Below are positions 42,332 through 56,454 of a stretch of 64,000 nt of DNA, piece after piece. Made by a program: the position numbers and the translations under genes. The notes under the pieces were generated by a model. The model had not been told where the DNA came from. It worked only from the letters and a program-made list of their open reading frames with translations, and searched no databases. Source of the stretch: Glandiceps talaboti (Eukaryota > Hemichordata > Enteropneusta > Spengelidae); assembly GCF_964340395.1 (NCBI RefSeq), contig NC_135560.1:21205675-21269674 (forward strand), read 5' to 3'. The stretch's first letter is position 1. The number at the start of each line of letters is the position of its first letter.

Positions 42332-43268
42332 GAAAGCAAGTCAGGCATATAGATTTTGTGTGTTCTTCAAACTTGGACCTCAAATACTTATATGTTGAGG
42401 TGTAATGGTGTGATTTAATAGTATCTACAAATAGAGAGAAACTTGTGCTGTTCTAACAAAGCTATAGCATTAAGCTTTGTAAACACCACAGTTGAGTTGC
42501 TGATCTCGCATATCTATTTTGCCCCACCCACTTCAACTGTATTTATTTCTTGCCGCTGAGGGCGCTATCACCTTTCCCACTATCATTGAAAGAAACTTCC
42601 ATGAGAAATGACCGAAAATTCAATTGGTAATTTCCTTGTAAGTTCTCAGAGCTGGAGTACATTGACATCTTTATAAGCTGTAAGAGAACAATGGCATAGA
42701 AACAAGTTGTAAAGCCGGTCTGTTGATGTCATACATCGGTGCACTGTCAAATTGTCATGGGCAATATTGAGTACTATAGTCATTTTGTGAGTTGATCAAT
42801 ATAATTAGATATGAAAGTATGGAGAACACCATATACATGGCATGTCAACCTGTCACATATTGATTTATCCTTCTAATATAAAGGTTGGCATTGACCTGAA
42901 ATGCCATTCTTTACTGGTATATCTGTCTTGGCAAACACAAGGCCTGAGTTTCTTGAAAATTTTCTCTCTCTATGTTCTCATATAAACAACATGTACTATT
43001 CATACAGTAGCATTTACTATCAACAGACGTATAACAAATTTAGAGATATATTTACAAACGTCATAAAAACAAAACACTGAACTTTCATTCATTCATTCAT
43101 TCACAAATAATTGATATAGAATATAACAACTTTTGAAAAAACATTTGATGTACCAGCAGGTTATAAAATACAGCACCTTTCCACACACATCGAAGATGAG
43201 TATACCCACTCTTAATTTGTCCAGTATATGAGCAACTTAGAAATCAGATTATCTTTTCACCCACAAAC

Positions 43269-43433
43269 TACACACACACACACACTCACACACACATATA
43301 CATACACATATACATACATATATACACATACATACATACATATACATATATACACACATATACATATATACACATATACACACATACATACATACACACA
43401 CACATACACACACAAACTACACAGACACGAAAA
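43269..43433. repeat. CA/ATAC-rich microsatellite
   Basis: Mixed CA, ATACAC and TATACA repeats; spurious Thr/His/Tyr ORF. Confidence 0.95.
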
Positions 43434-44750
43434 CACGCGCGCGTATGTGTAAACACAACATATAGATGTACGCTACAATCACATATTATAATTACTGATT
43501 GTAATTGTCATATTTGCAAGACCACTAAGATGAGATGTAGAACACATATATCATGTGTACCAGTCATTACTTGAATCGATATGCATGCATACTAGTGGTA
43601 TTTGCACTGCAATGTAATACCAAAAACATTATATTGCATACAGCTATGCACATGAGGATGTCATCATTTTTTTCTAGATGAAATCACCTGATCACACAGT
43701 ATGATTTCTATGGAATATTATAATAAAAATCTTTTTAATGTCTTTTTTATCTTATTTTATTTTCCATTTTATCTTCTATTATTTCTATTTTACTTCCTCA
43801 CTATACCTATACAATTCATCACTTCACACACAGTCAATTTTCCAAAGCAAACACATTTGACACATTTTTCAGATCAGTTCATAAATTTTAGTCATTCTAA
43901 AAATATATACACTTAAGTTCTTGGTGTAGATTAGCAATTTTTATTCAGTTTATGTTACATTCAGTTTCATTGCTACAAAATGCTACTACATCCATGCACT
44001 CTCTGCTGTAGTTCAAAACCATGCAGTATACTGTGTGTGTGTGTTGTCTCCTTGGCAGCTAAGTCCCCTGTGTGCAATAAGTCACTGATGACAAATGAAA
44101 ACCTTATTAATGAATGAATGAGTGTTTGTATTCGCACATATGTAGCTGTTGGAATTGGCGGTGTAATCATGCGCACAAACAAATTAATTTGGCAGAAAGG
44201 ATAAAGAGAATGGAGGTTCCACTTAGAGAATAATGAGAGACAGAACCAATAAATAACTTACATGTATAAACCATCAATCAACTTGGACAAAATTTTAATT
44301 TTAGAATGTTTTATTTTCAGTGGAGTATATGTGTGGGTATATGAGTGCTTATATGTGGATGTGTGTGTGCATGCATACATGTGTGCTTGTATATTCTAGC
44401 AAGAATGAATGTTCTCTGGGTTCATAGTTGGAAATTTATACGCATGAAATTCAGAATTCCTTTGGAAAATGAATCCAAAATGTTTGCTAAAGTTTTGTCA
44501 GCAAATACAGAGGTATACTATAATAGGCTGGTATCACAATTGTCTCTCATTTGAGTCATATGAAACAAGTTAATTGCATTGCATTTGTATATATGTTTTG
44601 TATTCAGTTACATACAGAATATCTCTAATTCTGTATAACATGGCCAATTGAGTATTTACATTTTTATGCCATCAAATTGATTATATCTCTGTAAAATATA
44701 TTTCAAATGTATCTTATTACATTTTTACTTTCTTAAAAGTTATGTTATTG

Positions 44751-44752
<2 letters not shown>

Positions 44753-44786
<34 letters not shown>

Positions 44787-44845
44787 TGTCTGTCTGTCTG
44801 TCTGTCTGTCTGCCTGCCTGTCTGTCTCTCTGTCTGTCTGTCTGT
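44753..44845. repeat. (GT)n then (CTGT)n compound microsatellite
   Basis: About 15 GT units followed by CTGT/CTGC units. It sits directly at the start of the diverged repeat below, the arrangement seen when a microsatellite is part of a mobile element's end. Confidence 0.95.
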
Positions 44846-44849
44846 GAAC

Positions 44850-45640
44850 ACAATATCTCAATAACAGTAAGTTAACATCTAATGAACCGTCTACACCTTT
44901 TTTTTTGGTAATGGCAAAAACTGAGTAGGTTTAGTTTAAAATCCTATGAATAGTAATATATGATTTGCATAATTAATGATTTTGGTAAGCTATATCTATT
45001 ATGCAAACTTTGATATTAATTCAATATAATTCAGTACACCCATTGGCGATAAAACTTGTGCAATCTTCAAATTTCATGTAATTTTCTATGCATATTAATG
45101 AATACAGCAAGCATGTCCTAGAGTTTGTTGATGTAGCTTTTAGATTAAATAAGTCATTTGCATAATTAATGATTTTGGCAATTAGGCAATATCTCATGAA
45201 TACAAGCTTCAAATTTCATAAAATTTGAAACAGACATTGATGATGACAAAATGCAAGTGTTATATTAAGCTTGTAAACAGATGACAGCTTTTGATTTTAA
45301 TGAGTCATTTACACAATTAATTTTTGGTATTAGAATGCTAGCTTCAAATTTTATATAATTTGGTACATACAAACACTGATGGTAACAAAGCACTCATGTT
45401 TGACACCGCTTAGTGATATAGTTTTTAACTTGGATGAGTCATTTGCATCATTAGTGATGTTGGGTAATTAGGCAATAATTAATATGCACGATTCAAATTT
45501 CAGACGATTTGGTGCATAAAAAACATTGACAATGACAAAATAAACATGTCCTGTATCTTAACAATACATGCTTTAAATTTCATAAAATTTGTTGACAAAC
45601 ATTTCTTGACATATATGAATCCTTACAGATTGAAGTATTC
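44850..45640. repeat. Diverged tandem repeat, unit about 135-185 bp
   Basis: Units recognisable by ATTTGCATAATTAATGATTTTGG (starts near 44964, 45152, 45302, 45437), then TTCAAATTTCATAAAATTTG, then ACATTGATGATGACAAAATG. A related fragment is in endophilin intron 3 (about 23290-23450). The family is unclassified. Confidence 0.7.
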
Positions 45641-48250
45641 ATTTACATATGGTGTACTTTTGGGCAGATGAATTGAGTGACTCATTTGATACAGTTGATA
45701 GCAGTTTAAGGGAATTTTCTACCATGTAAACAAAAAGAATATGGATGATTTAAAACTGATGTAGATGTATGCTTATGTATTAAAATACAGCATTTTCTTT
45801 GTAATCAGAGTAATGCAACCAAATACTGAGACCTGAACATTACAAAGACCGAGGTAAATTTGAGAGACAGAGTTCAGCTGTGAGGTGTGGTTAAAGTCAG
45901 GTAAAAGCAGGAAAGAATCAATAACAACAGTCCACTTTCCAATCTCAACAATTTATTTTTACTAGTACACGTTTTTTGGACAAAACTGTGCTTATTTTGT
46001 TTGTCCACAAATATTGATGTACAGTGGCAAGATAACTGTGCAAACAATTATTAAAATCCATAGATAGTCATGTACAATAATTTTCATTGATTTTTAAAAA
46101 CACCCACCAAGAAATGACTTTCCAACACATATTGAATAATGTAATAAAAATTGTTGAAATGTAGAGTTTGAAGGATTGAGAAAATGGGTTGTACTAATGC
46201 ATTTTAAATCAATGATACAACATTTAGACACTAGTAACAATACATATACAATTCAGATAACAAAGTCCTTTGGCAGAAACTGCGGCATGTTAAATTTTTG
46301 AACACATTGCAGATTTCATTTTAAATGTCTAGGCTTAAGTTTAATTAAGAAATGTTGAGAGGTTGGTATGTCAGGCAATGCTGCTGTTTAACTGCTTGCT
46401 AGAGGCATGGAGAACTGTTTGTGCATGTATATGTTTCGTACGGGTGTGTATACGATGTGTGCGTGTGTGTGTGAGTGCATATCAAAACCAAGCATTAGAT
46501 ATGTCACTTGCATGGCAAAAATGTGATTTTTTTCGGCAAAAGATGTAAATATGAAATAGCACCAATGGCGATGTAGCACAACTGTAAAATGTTTGATATT
46601 CGAAGAAAAAAAATGTTTATCCACATGCCAATCCATATTTGTTACCCATGCAATTATGCACCGTTATTTGACTATTGATCTTAGAAAATGATGTCTTATC
46701 GCAAATCCTACTGAAAATGCTAAAAATATGCTACAGAAAATATTCACAGATTTTATTTCACTGTAATTAAACTATACTCAACCTCTCATCCAAAACAGTC
46801 CTGGCAATATTCAAATTTATTTAGCATTGCATAAATTATCACACAGTTCACTTTCAAAAATCATGTTGACCAGATTAAGACAGACAGACACGACATTGAG
46901 ACACATCTATAAGTTCTGCGAAAACTTGAGATTATCTTTTCATAAGGTGTCCTGACATTTTAATATTACTTATCACAAGTCTGGTATTTAGACTATAACT
47001 CTGATCTCCTTGCAGACTGGCAGTAAGAAGTATAAAGCTAGCAGCATATAGTCCATAGAAATAAATATTGCCATAGGGGTGTACATATTAAATACACAGT
47101 TTGGAAGTCAGTAATTTTATTCTACTTAAGCACAATTCCTGTTAACCACACACTATGACAATGCGTCGGTTATAATCAAGCTTTTAACACAATTTTTAAC
47201 ACAACTCCTACAAATTGAATTTTGACATTTAATAAATTTGCCTTGCATCTTCTACTGCATGTAACCTGTAGGCCATGTTCCCTATAAAGTACTCAATATG
47301 TTTCCAGTTCTTACCAGAGCTAATAAATTTAATTAGAATTGATCTGAAGGTTATAACACCCGAGCATCTCAATTCTTCAAGAGTACCATACGATATAGTG
47401 TGAAAGGAAAGCTGTAATTATCAAAAGTATATGCAACTGTCAAGTAAAGAGAATTTGTCATATTTATGAAATGTTTGAATAGAATGGACAGCTTTACTTT
47501 TATCTCGCTGATAAAAAAAAACACAGAAAATATGTATATTTGATTGAAATATTTACATCTTGGTGAGTTGATGTAGAGGTGTTCATCTTTCATTATTTTC
47601 TCTCTTCTGTTGCTTGAGGATTTTTATTACTAGGCTGAAGGTGATAATTTCAGATACATGTAGTTTTTACAAATCACAAAATTACATTTGGTATCTATTC
47701 CTGAAGCTGCGTGATCAAAGTCAAATCTTTTGATCATCTGAATTATTTTGGGTCAAAGCTGTCTGATTGATACTCACAAGACAAGACTATAGGCCCAGTG
47801 CTTACATTGTATAGGATACATTAAACATATATATGTAATATGGTTATGATCATATTAAGATTATTTTTATCAAATTTAATAAACTTGACAGTATCTCTCG
47901 AATTGCAGCCTTGAGGCTCCACTGACATTGAACATTTGTAGCGCCCCAATACTTCATGTTTTTTTTTATCTACAATCAGTTGTTTGTGTTTTTTGTCATG
48001 TGTTTAATTATGCAAATATAGTGTACCAAGAGTTGAAGATATATACTGTTAACAAGCTGATACAAATCTCCTGTTGTTGCTATACAACTAAAATAAAGTC
48101 AGTGTGAGTTATATGTGTTGAAGTGCGAATGTATGGCAGTTCAGGGGTCTGATAATTGTGTAGAAAAAATTGTAGGGAATTTAAAATTGCTATTTTGCAT
48201 TTGTACTTGTGTGACTCCCAAAAATCATAACTGAGAAAAAAAGACATCAG

Positions 48251-48351
48251 ATATGCAAATGAAGCCACAGCTGACACAAGATATGCAAATGAAGCCCCAG
48301 CTGACACAAGATATGCAAATGAAGTAAGAGCTAGATACTAGATATGCAAAT
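48251..48351. repeat. Tandem 30-bp repeat with four octamer motifs
   Basis: ATGCAAAT occurs at 48253-48260, 48283-48290, 48313-48320 and 48344-48351, each preceded by GAT/GATAT and mostly followed by GAAG and AGCTGACAC. The octamer is the consensus for POU-family factors. Confidence 0.85.
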
Positions 48352-49068
48352 GATGCACTGATACTAGATATAGTATCAACTACTACTAGGTTAGGTGTGC
48401 AAGTGAAGCACTGTTTGATCCTCAACTGTATTAAATTAACTTTCTAAAATACTTGAACCTTTTTTCAGGACAGAGTTGTGCTGCACAAATGCAAAGTAAC
48501 ATTTTCCCTGGGTTTCTAAATATTTACAGGCATTTATGAGAGTGCCAGTTAATGCACTTTAATGCCATATGATTAAGAACCAATGGAAAGGTTAAATTTA
48601 TGCTATTGTGAGAAAGGTACAGTTCAATGTCAATTGACTAACTGGAAGTTGTTTTTCCTGTATCTGATTGAATTTATTGAATACATCCCTGAATCTATAT
48701 ATGTACCTTTTAGAGTAAACTGATACATGTATAAACTATATATTGACTTTTTTGAGTGGATGTTTAAAGATCTACCACAATGCCAAAGTTTGTATTCACC
48801 AGAAGAGATCGACTGCAAGATGAATACCGTCTCAAGGAAGGAAAAACAACAACAACACATTAAAAGTATAACCCAATCATAAGGCCAAAAAAAAAAGAAT
48901 TAGTTCTGGTCAACATAGCACGTACATCACGTAGATACCTTGTGTCAGACTTTTTTTCGTGTTTAATGTCCAGCCCATGTGTTTTAATGTATATATTGTA
49001 TATTTTTATCTCAACACTGTGTGAGAAGAGCCTTTAGCTCAACAGTCTATCGAGTTTAAATAAAGTCA

Positions 49069-49110
<42 letters not shown>
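49069..49110. repeat. (AAT)n microsatellite
   Basis: About 14 AAT units. Confidence 0.97.
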
Positions 49111-49111
<1 letters not shown>

Positions 49112-49429
49112 TGTGGTAGTCTGTAGATATTGAAGACAACTGAAGAGCCAATATATCATAAACAAGCAAATGACATCGGCCTCCACATACACACTTGTTC
49201 TAAAGTACTAAATAAAAAGAACAGTAACTGCCACAAATAGTACATTGATCGAGTAACAGGTTTGTTGAGAATTTAAAAAAAAAATTGTGTTGCCACACTA
49301 TTTTAGACAGAATGTCCTGACTAGAAACAATTCTTGTTTTGTTTGGCTTAATATGGTCTTTGAAGAACTCTCAGCATTGTAGTCTGTTAAACTGCACCCC
49401 TGTCTAAACCATTTAGATCATTCTTAATG

Positions 49430-50035
49430 TTCAAATACAGTCCTGTCCAAACTATTTCATACTAGCAAACTACAGTCCTGTCAAACTATTTCATACTAGC
49501 AAACTACAGTCCTGTACAAACTATTTCATACTAGCAAACTACAGTCCTGTCCAAACTATTTCATACTTAGCAAACTACAGTCCTGTCCAAACTATTTCAT
49601 ACTTAGCAAACTACAGTCCTGTCCAAACTATTTCATACTTAGCAAACTACAGTCCTGTCCAAACTATTTCATACTAGCAAACTACAGTCCTGTCCAAACT
49701 ATTTCATACTTAGCAAACTACAGTCCTGTCCAAACTATTTCATACTTAGCAAACTACAGTCCTGTTCAAACTATTTCATACTTAGCAAACTACAGTCCTG
49801 TCCAAACTATTTCATACTTAGCAAACTACAGTCCTGTCCAAACTATTTCATACTTAGCAAACTACAGTCCTGTCCAAACTATTTCATACTTAGCAAACTA
49901 CAGTCCTGTCCAAACTATTTCATACTTAGCAAACTACAGTCTGTCCAAACTATTTCATACTTAGCAAACTACAGTCCTGTCCAAACTATTTCATACTAGC
50001 AAACTACAGTCCTGTCCAAACTATTTCAAACTGTT
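49430..50035. repeat. Minisatellite, 35-37 bp unit, about 17 copies
   Basis: The unit contains CAAACTACAGTCCTGTC and CAAACTATTTCATACTTAG, very homogeneous in the centre and with small deletions at the left end (ACTAGC instead of ACTTAGC). Confidence 0.97.
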
Positions 50036-52692
50036 CATAACAATCTATTGTCAAAACTATTTCAGGAATATATTTGATTGAAGTATTTGTTGTTTATGCA
50101 TGGATACATCAGAACATTACTAAACAGAGACACAGGGCTGGTATACTTTACCATCTCTGGGACATTTTGAAGTCATATGACTTCCAGGTGACTTCATATC
50201 TCTGAAGGAGACCTGAGGACTGAGGTTGAAAGCGGAGATTTTGGTGCAGTACAAAATTTAAACTTATTTGTACAGACTCTTCATCATAACATGTAGTTTT
50301 GGTAGAGGCAACAACATATCATGAACATATATCACATGTCTTCAATACTCCATCTATTTCCAACATTTTTACCATTGCATATACTTCCATTACAATTCAA
50401 ACTCCAAAGTATAGTAGTATATTGTACCTTAAAAGGTGGTCTTGAAGTTTCAAACTTGGACCAATGCTATCTTAAATGTGGTACGTACACTACACAAACC
50501 CAGAACAAACAAAATGAATATAGGCCATTCCAGACTGCAAACAGGAAATTGAGAATACAGCGCCCTCGCTCAAATTGGGGGTATCATCACCACTTAGTAC
50601 CGTTTCTTCAGAGCTTTGTCCCTTGGTATTCTGTAGAGGTGTACATCAGGGATGTTTTTCGTATTGTTCAGACATCGAGAAAAGCAGCAGTGCTCTATGA
50701 TTAACTGAGTAACCTATATGTACATACCCCCAAGATACACATAGACAGGAAGTAGAGTGCCACCATGGCAAATTTTGGAAAGGCCTATTGCATAGATGTA
50801 TGATATGATATGCCATGAGAAATAATGGATCCGAATTGTAAAAGCAATCTGGGTGAAACCTTAGAAATAACCATCCTGTTTAGGGTTTCCAATATGACTG
50901 CTATATTCCACATAGACAATAATGGATGGCAGATAATCAAACAGGAAGAATATTGGCTAGATCATGCTGAAAGGCTGAAAATAGGTCAATGTCATTATTT
51001 ATTGTAGCTTTATTCACTTTTCAAATGTCTGTCAAAACATCAATGCCAATCAACATATGATAGTTCAATATAACAGACCATAATTACAGTGGCCTATACC
51101 TTTCAATTCTAAAGCACAGAATCATGCATACTCCTGGAACTCATTTTTAGCATACCTGATTTACAAAAACATTAAAGAATTGTGTAATCAAACTCTGCCA
51201 ATAAATAATTAATTAAACTCCTGTTAAACATTTAAAGAAAGAACAGTGAAATGTGCCTTAAAGTTTGATACCTTCTTAGCTTGGAGGCTTATATATATCT
51301 ATACACAAATTATCCTCGATACCAATTTTCAACAGTAACACAGATAACTATAAAACAAATATTAAAATCCAATTCATCTGGTAGACTTCTTATATTTTAA
51401 AAATGTCAATGATTTGCATATCAAGTAAAATAAAACCACTGTAAAATCACTGGGATTCTTTTTCAAAGTCTGCTACAAAGCAAACATTTATCAAATTGGA
51501 GTACTAGTTTGTCTATTATCACCAGTTTTACAACTTGAGGCAGTGAAATGTTATCATGAAATATAAACTAAAATGGTAATAAAGCTAAACTCATTATAGT
51601 TTTGAAGATGATCCAGTTTCACTTGAGCTTCAACATTTCATCTACAGAGATAAGACAAAATAACAATAGAGAAACTGATAGGCTGGAATTGACTCTAAAC
51701 AGTGTATCTTTTCATTCAGCTAGTTTTCAGTACAAATTTTTCTATTGAAGAACTCAATCATCATGTATACTGACTACGTTAAAGCTGTGTGTAGTCCATA
51801 TTTTCAATATAATGAAAAACTGGTTGTTGTCAATGACAAACCATACACCCTACACATATATAGAAATGGCATTAGGGGAGGATCACATTTTACTTTGACT
51901 CATTGTAGTATTTGATTTTGCCTTATGTTGTGATATTTGCATCCCATTGCTGCCATCAGAACTTGAATTCATATGATAATACTTCATGTTGGTGCACAAT
52001 TAGAGGGAGAATGAAAAAAGTTTTATTCATATTGCCTGGAAGTACAAAATTCATGTCATCTTTATTCTTTTAAAATCATCAAGATATTATACAGTAGGGA
52101 TTAATTTGATCAAATACAAAATACAAAAACTCTCATGTATGTTACTCAGACTCATCAGCGTGTATGCAGTTACAGGATCCCCCCCCATCTGACAAATTAT
52201 TGAAGAATAGTAGACTCCCCAGCACGTATGTGTGGTTTATCACATGTCCCTCTAGTTATGACCGATACTATTGAATTGACCAAAGGGAACATATCCTTTA
52301 CAAGTATGAATAAAATATACTTTTAACATAGTTTGAGGATATAAAAAATATTTTCTGAAATAGTTAAAGAAACCAATTGAATATATCTATGAATTTTTAA
52401 AAAGATACTAAAATAGTATCCGAATTAATGAACAGGAGTGTTCTTTAGAAAATGGACCTTATTCATAGTGAATCAGGAGAAACGCATTAATTATTAAGAT
52501 TGAATTATCAAATATAGCATGTGATATCCAGAGAAATGTTATACAACTTTCTTCCTATATTTGAAAGTAAAGAAAAGGTGCAGAAATGTATGTCATGTAT
52601 CTAGCAATTTTGTGAGTGGCTTGGTTGTGTGGCATTTACCATAATTATATTGAATATTTGTAAACTGAAAATTCCATGCCCCATTCAATGAT

Positions 52693-52744
52693 TGTGTGCG
52701 TGTGCGTGTGCTTGTGCGTGTGCGTGTGCTTGTGCGTGTGTGTG

Positions 52745-52775
<31 letters not shown>
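52693..52775. repeat. (GTGTGC)n and (GT)n microsatellite
   Basis: Alternating GTGTGCGTGTGCTT blocks followed by pure GT. Confidence 0.95.
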
Positions 52776-55223
52776 ATTACCATATCATCTGACATTTGAC
52801 TAATGAAATAAATGAATTTCTACATGCTGTCTAAGAGTATTATGTGGCGGGAACAAGGGAAGTATCACTTTTCAAAGTTTCACATGAATGAACCAGAGGA
52901 TGTTATCAATGGCTATACTAGACCAGCATGGCAATGTGACACTAGTCATTATTTTTCATATCAAGCTTGCCTCACAGCACACATAATTGTGTACCATATT
53001 TATTGTGTAGACTTCAGATTCTCTGATGTGTTTGGATTACATGTAATGACTAACTGCTCAAACATTATCAAGTGGTCAGCCATTATACTGAAATATGGAC
53101 TGCCATTATATTGAAATATGGACTGCACGTCAATATTTCAAGTGCATGTAAGGCAGAAAACAAATAATTGTGTGTTTCTGCAAACAAGGCCTCAGAAAAT
53201 AGGGAAGGTACATCAGGATTTTATTTGATTTTATTTCATCATTTTCATTTTGAAAAATATTGCTTCGACCCCAAAACAAACGAAGTGTTGGTCAGAATAC
53301 CTCATGATACTGCGGTAGTTTGATGAAATATGTACAGACATCGCTGGGGAAACAAAACAGATGTGCATGAAGGTCAAGAAGACAGAATTTCTTATCGTTT
53401 TGTTTTATTAAGTGTTCAAAAAAATGTTTAGGGTCAGAGGGTTCTCGGAAACACACAATTTTTCTTTAATTTTGCTTAATTATCAACATCTTTAATATTG
53501 TTAAAAGGACAGCCATGTTGGAAATATAAGATATAGAATTCCTGGGTTTTCTGTGTGTGGGTGCTGTAGAGTATGTCTCACAAACATTCTGTGCAATATG
53601 GCAGACAACTCTGTCCAATAGTCAGCCATATTGGAAAGGACTTTTAGGTGATGTAAATTTTCTGACTGTAATTTATTTGCGAAGTTCAGTATTTGACAGG
53701 TACATGGTTTGAGGGATGACTGACAGTTCTAACATTGTACAATCATACAAAAGGTCACATGACTATACATACAACAGCATACCAAATAAAGGCCTTTGGA
53801 GGTCACCAACCATTTAATGATTCGTTCCAATGGGAAATAACATTTTACGATTTACACTGATGACATTTTTGAAATGTATCTTCATTTGTGGAATAATGAA
53901 CATTTCATAAAGAAAATGCTGTCAAGTGTAACATTTTAATCAGGTTTCAACCATCAGTTCTACTTCAACGAACACACTTAGAAATTAAAGTCTACTTGGT
54001 ACCCATGAAAATTAATGAAATTGGCTTAATAGGTTATCTGGTATTGTTGATGCATTATTGATTAGAATAGAGGATGCATAAAAAGAGATGTTAATTATCA
54101 TTTTATCAACTGTAAGAATTGAGGCCCTGGGATATCGGAAAAAAGACTTTGGTGCCATGTAAACTCAAAATCCAAAACACACCTGTTGATGTGAGTCTTT
54201 CTATTCTGTGTTTTAAGTGGGTGAAAGTTTCAAATTGGCAGCCCCAAAATAAAACTATCATTTTACCAAAGGTGTATCAATGGCTATCATTAAAAAATGC
54301 AATTCAGAGGTTTGGGTTTGGACATTTGTTTCAAAGAATACATGGGGACTATACGGGATCATTCTGTTGTTTCAAGCATGTTACCCAACTATATGGCTCT
54401 ATCAACCAAGTATTTATCACACCAGAAAACAATTCCTGATCTGAACCGACCCATTTAGAAGTGAGAGGCTATGTCAACAAAACAGACAGATCCCAGATAT
54501 AGGTATTTTGTACCAAGTGTCTGTCAATGATGTGGATGTGTGGGTGTACAGAATGAGTATGATATCTGTGCTGGGTTGGTCAAAGACACAGACCACAAAT
54601 GTGGGCATAACAGTGCCAACTCACAGACACAAATCCCTAGTGTGGCATATCAGTACCTGGTATAGTGAAAGAAAACGATACCACATATGGGTGATATATA
54701 ATGTATCACTAAATATAATCATTTTATTTATTGGCAAAATACTTCAAAATAAGGAAATTTAAAGAAAATGTATCATTTTACACAATAATCCATGATACAA
54801 TACATTCCTGGAACTCTTATAGACTAATAAAAAATCTACTAAGGTGCTAACTTGGAAAGTTCTGTTTTACATATTTGGTGTTGCCTTATTTGGAGACTAT
54901 TGATATGATCTACACTGTTTACATGAGTTCTTATATTCTGGAATGGTATTACATGTTCAGTAACAAATAAGAAGTAAGACGAGTGTCCTGAATCACGTCA
55001 TTTCTGAGATCGTTGAATGTTTGTTTTGCAAATTATGATGACAATATGTCACTTTATAACAAAATACACTCACTTGCTGAGTTCTCTCTTCCTTGTTTTC
55101 TTTCTTAATAAACTGATATACCAATGGTTTAAATAGGGTTATATGTCACTTCTATGTGTACAGTCATGGGAAAATTTAAAAAGAACTGATTAAATCTTCT
55201 GTTTTTATTTAACCTTTGAGAGT

Positions 55224-55347
55224 TAGTGCTGGCATTGTCTTAGTTCCTGATGACGATGTTCCGATTTACACTACATTACCACAATGTGTCTAGATAATGT
55301 AATGTAAATTGGAACACAGTCGTCAGGAATGAGACTAGTGCTGGCAT
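55224..55347. mobile_element. Hairpin MITE flanked by 12-bp direct repeats
   Basis: Inverted arms of 42 bases (55237-55278 and 55295-55336) with a 16-base loop. TAGTGCTGGCAT lies directly outside at 55224-55235 and again at 55336-55347, which may be a target-site duplication or part of the element's ends. Confidence 0.65.
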
Positions 55348-55450
55348 GGATTTGAATAATATTTAGCCATCCTCAGTAAACTTTTCTGTTGTGGAGTAGT
55401 GATGGTGTATTTTTAAGGTTTGGTTAGTAGGCTCTCCAGACCTCTATTGC

Positions 55451-55616
55451 TTAAAGGGCCATGATTCAATCCCAAGTTCTTGCATTAGTGCTATCTTATC
55501 AGTGGAACCAAAATGATTATATACTATCATTCTTGTGTTCTGGACTACCATTTCTATAGCTCTGACATTTGTTTTTCAAACCTAGATTTGAATCCCACTC
55601 TGAAGTGGGCCTTTAA
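55451..55616. mobile_element. TTAA-bounded MITE-like element, copy 2
   Basis: 166 bases with perfect 10-bp inverted ends TTAAAGGGCC and GGGCCTTTAA. It shares its interior with the copy at 21342-21499, with moderate divergence. Confidence 0.68.
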
Positions 55617-56454
55617 ACTATCCTGACCCTGACTGCATGATACATATATATATAAACCATCCCGAACTTACTGGCCTGGAGGATTATCATACTGAGTGTA
55701 AGGAAACCATACAATTTCTACATTTTACAACATCGGCTTTCTTGTGCCCTAGTTTAATCACAAGAAAATATTTCAGCTCATTCTGGAATGGCACACATGT
55801 GCATTGTATTTACATTGTAAAAGATAAAAAGAAGAAGACGAAAATTAGAAGGACGATCAATATTTCCATGGAAACGTATGAAATAGAAATGTCAATGGCT
55901 GAGTATATTCACACCTCCAGTACTTTGTGGGTATTGTAGATTCAATGGGTTCTTAGAAGTCAGTTCCCTGCTGACTTCAAGCTCTATTAATGAAGTCGTG
56001 AACACATTTGACAAAGGAAGGAGTGATATTATTCTATAAACAGCCTATGGTAGTACTTTCATAAATGGGATTCCTCTTTAAACTACATGTCCATGATTAC
56101 TGAACATACGTGTAGCCTGTGGCAGCTTTAGTTTAGTATCAGTCAGACATCATAGCTACATGGGAACACCTGCACAACCCGTGTTAAACAAATACAGATT
56201 ATGATTTTCACACATTTTAGGATCAATTCTTGTTGTGTGAGTCTCAGTCTATAGCAAACAATGCACAACTGTCGTACGTCGTGAATAAATAGTTACATGG
56301 GGATACCTGCACGACTCATCTTAAACGGTTAGAGACTACGATTTTCACACCTTACGGTATCAGTTTTTGTTGAGTTCATCTTGTTCAGTAACAAACAATA
56401 CACAACTTCCATGCACTGATCGATGCGTAGTATATGATACAGATATGCTATGTC

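Larger units (their letters stand above)
42332..56454. other. Intergenic region between convergent endophilin and DET1
   Basis: About 14 kb without a supportable gene. Open frames up to 127 codons exist (for example 50321-50704, 52812-53114, 54119-54439) but show no known domain, splice context or codon bias I can defend. Identified contents are CA/TA microsatellite (43269-43433), GT-CTGT microsatellite and a related diverged tandem repeat (44753-45640), an octamer cluster (48251-48351), an AAT repeat (49069-49110), a 36-bp minisatellite (49430-50035), a GTGTGC repeat (52693-52775), and two MITE-like elements (55224-55347, 55451-55616). Confidence 0.65.

Noticed and set aside
42530-42560. GAGGGCGCTATCACC as a possible CTCF-type or SINE fragment
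   Set aside because: Too short to assign without a database search.
49430-50035. Second regularly spaced array
   Set aside because: Same reasoning: contiguous near-identical units without spacers.
50321-50704. 127-codon plus-strand frame in the intergenic region
   Set aside because: No recognisable domain, no codon bias that I can defend and no homologue I can recall. Transcript data could reverse this.
52812-53114. 100-codon plus-strand frame
   Set aside because: No known family resemblance and a composition like the surrounding DNA.
54119-54762. Two neighbouring plus-strand frames (106 and 84 codons)
   Set aside because: No recognisable motifs and not joinable by convincing splice sites; chance frames are expected in 14 kb of DNA.
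55430-55480. tRNA-like A and B boxes suggesting a tRNA-derived SINE
   Set aside because: GATTCAATCCC resembles a B box, but the segment is better explained as the end of a TTAA-bounded inverted-repeat element (55451-55616).
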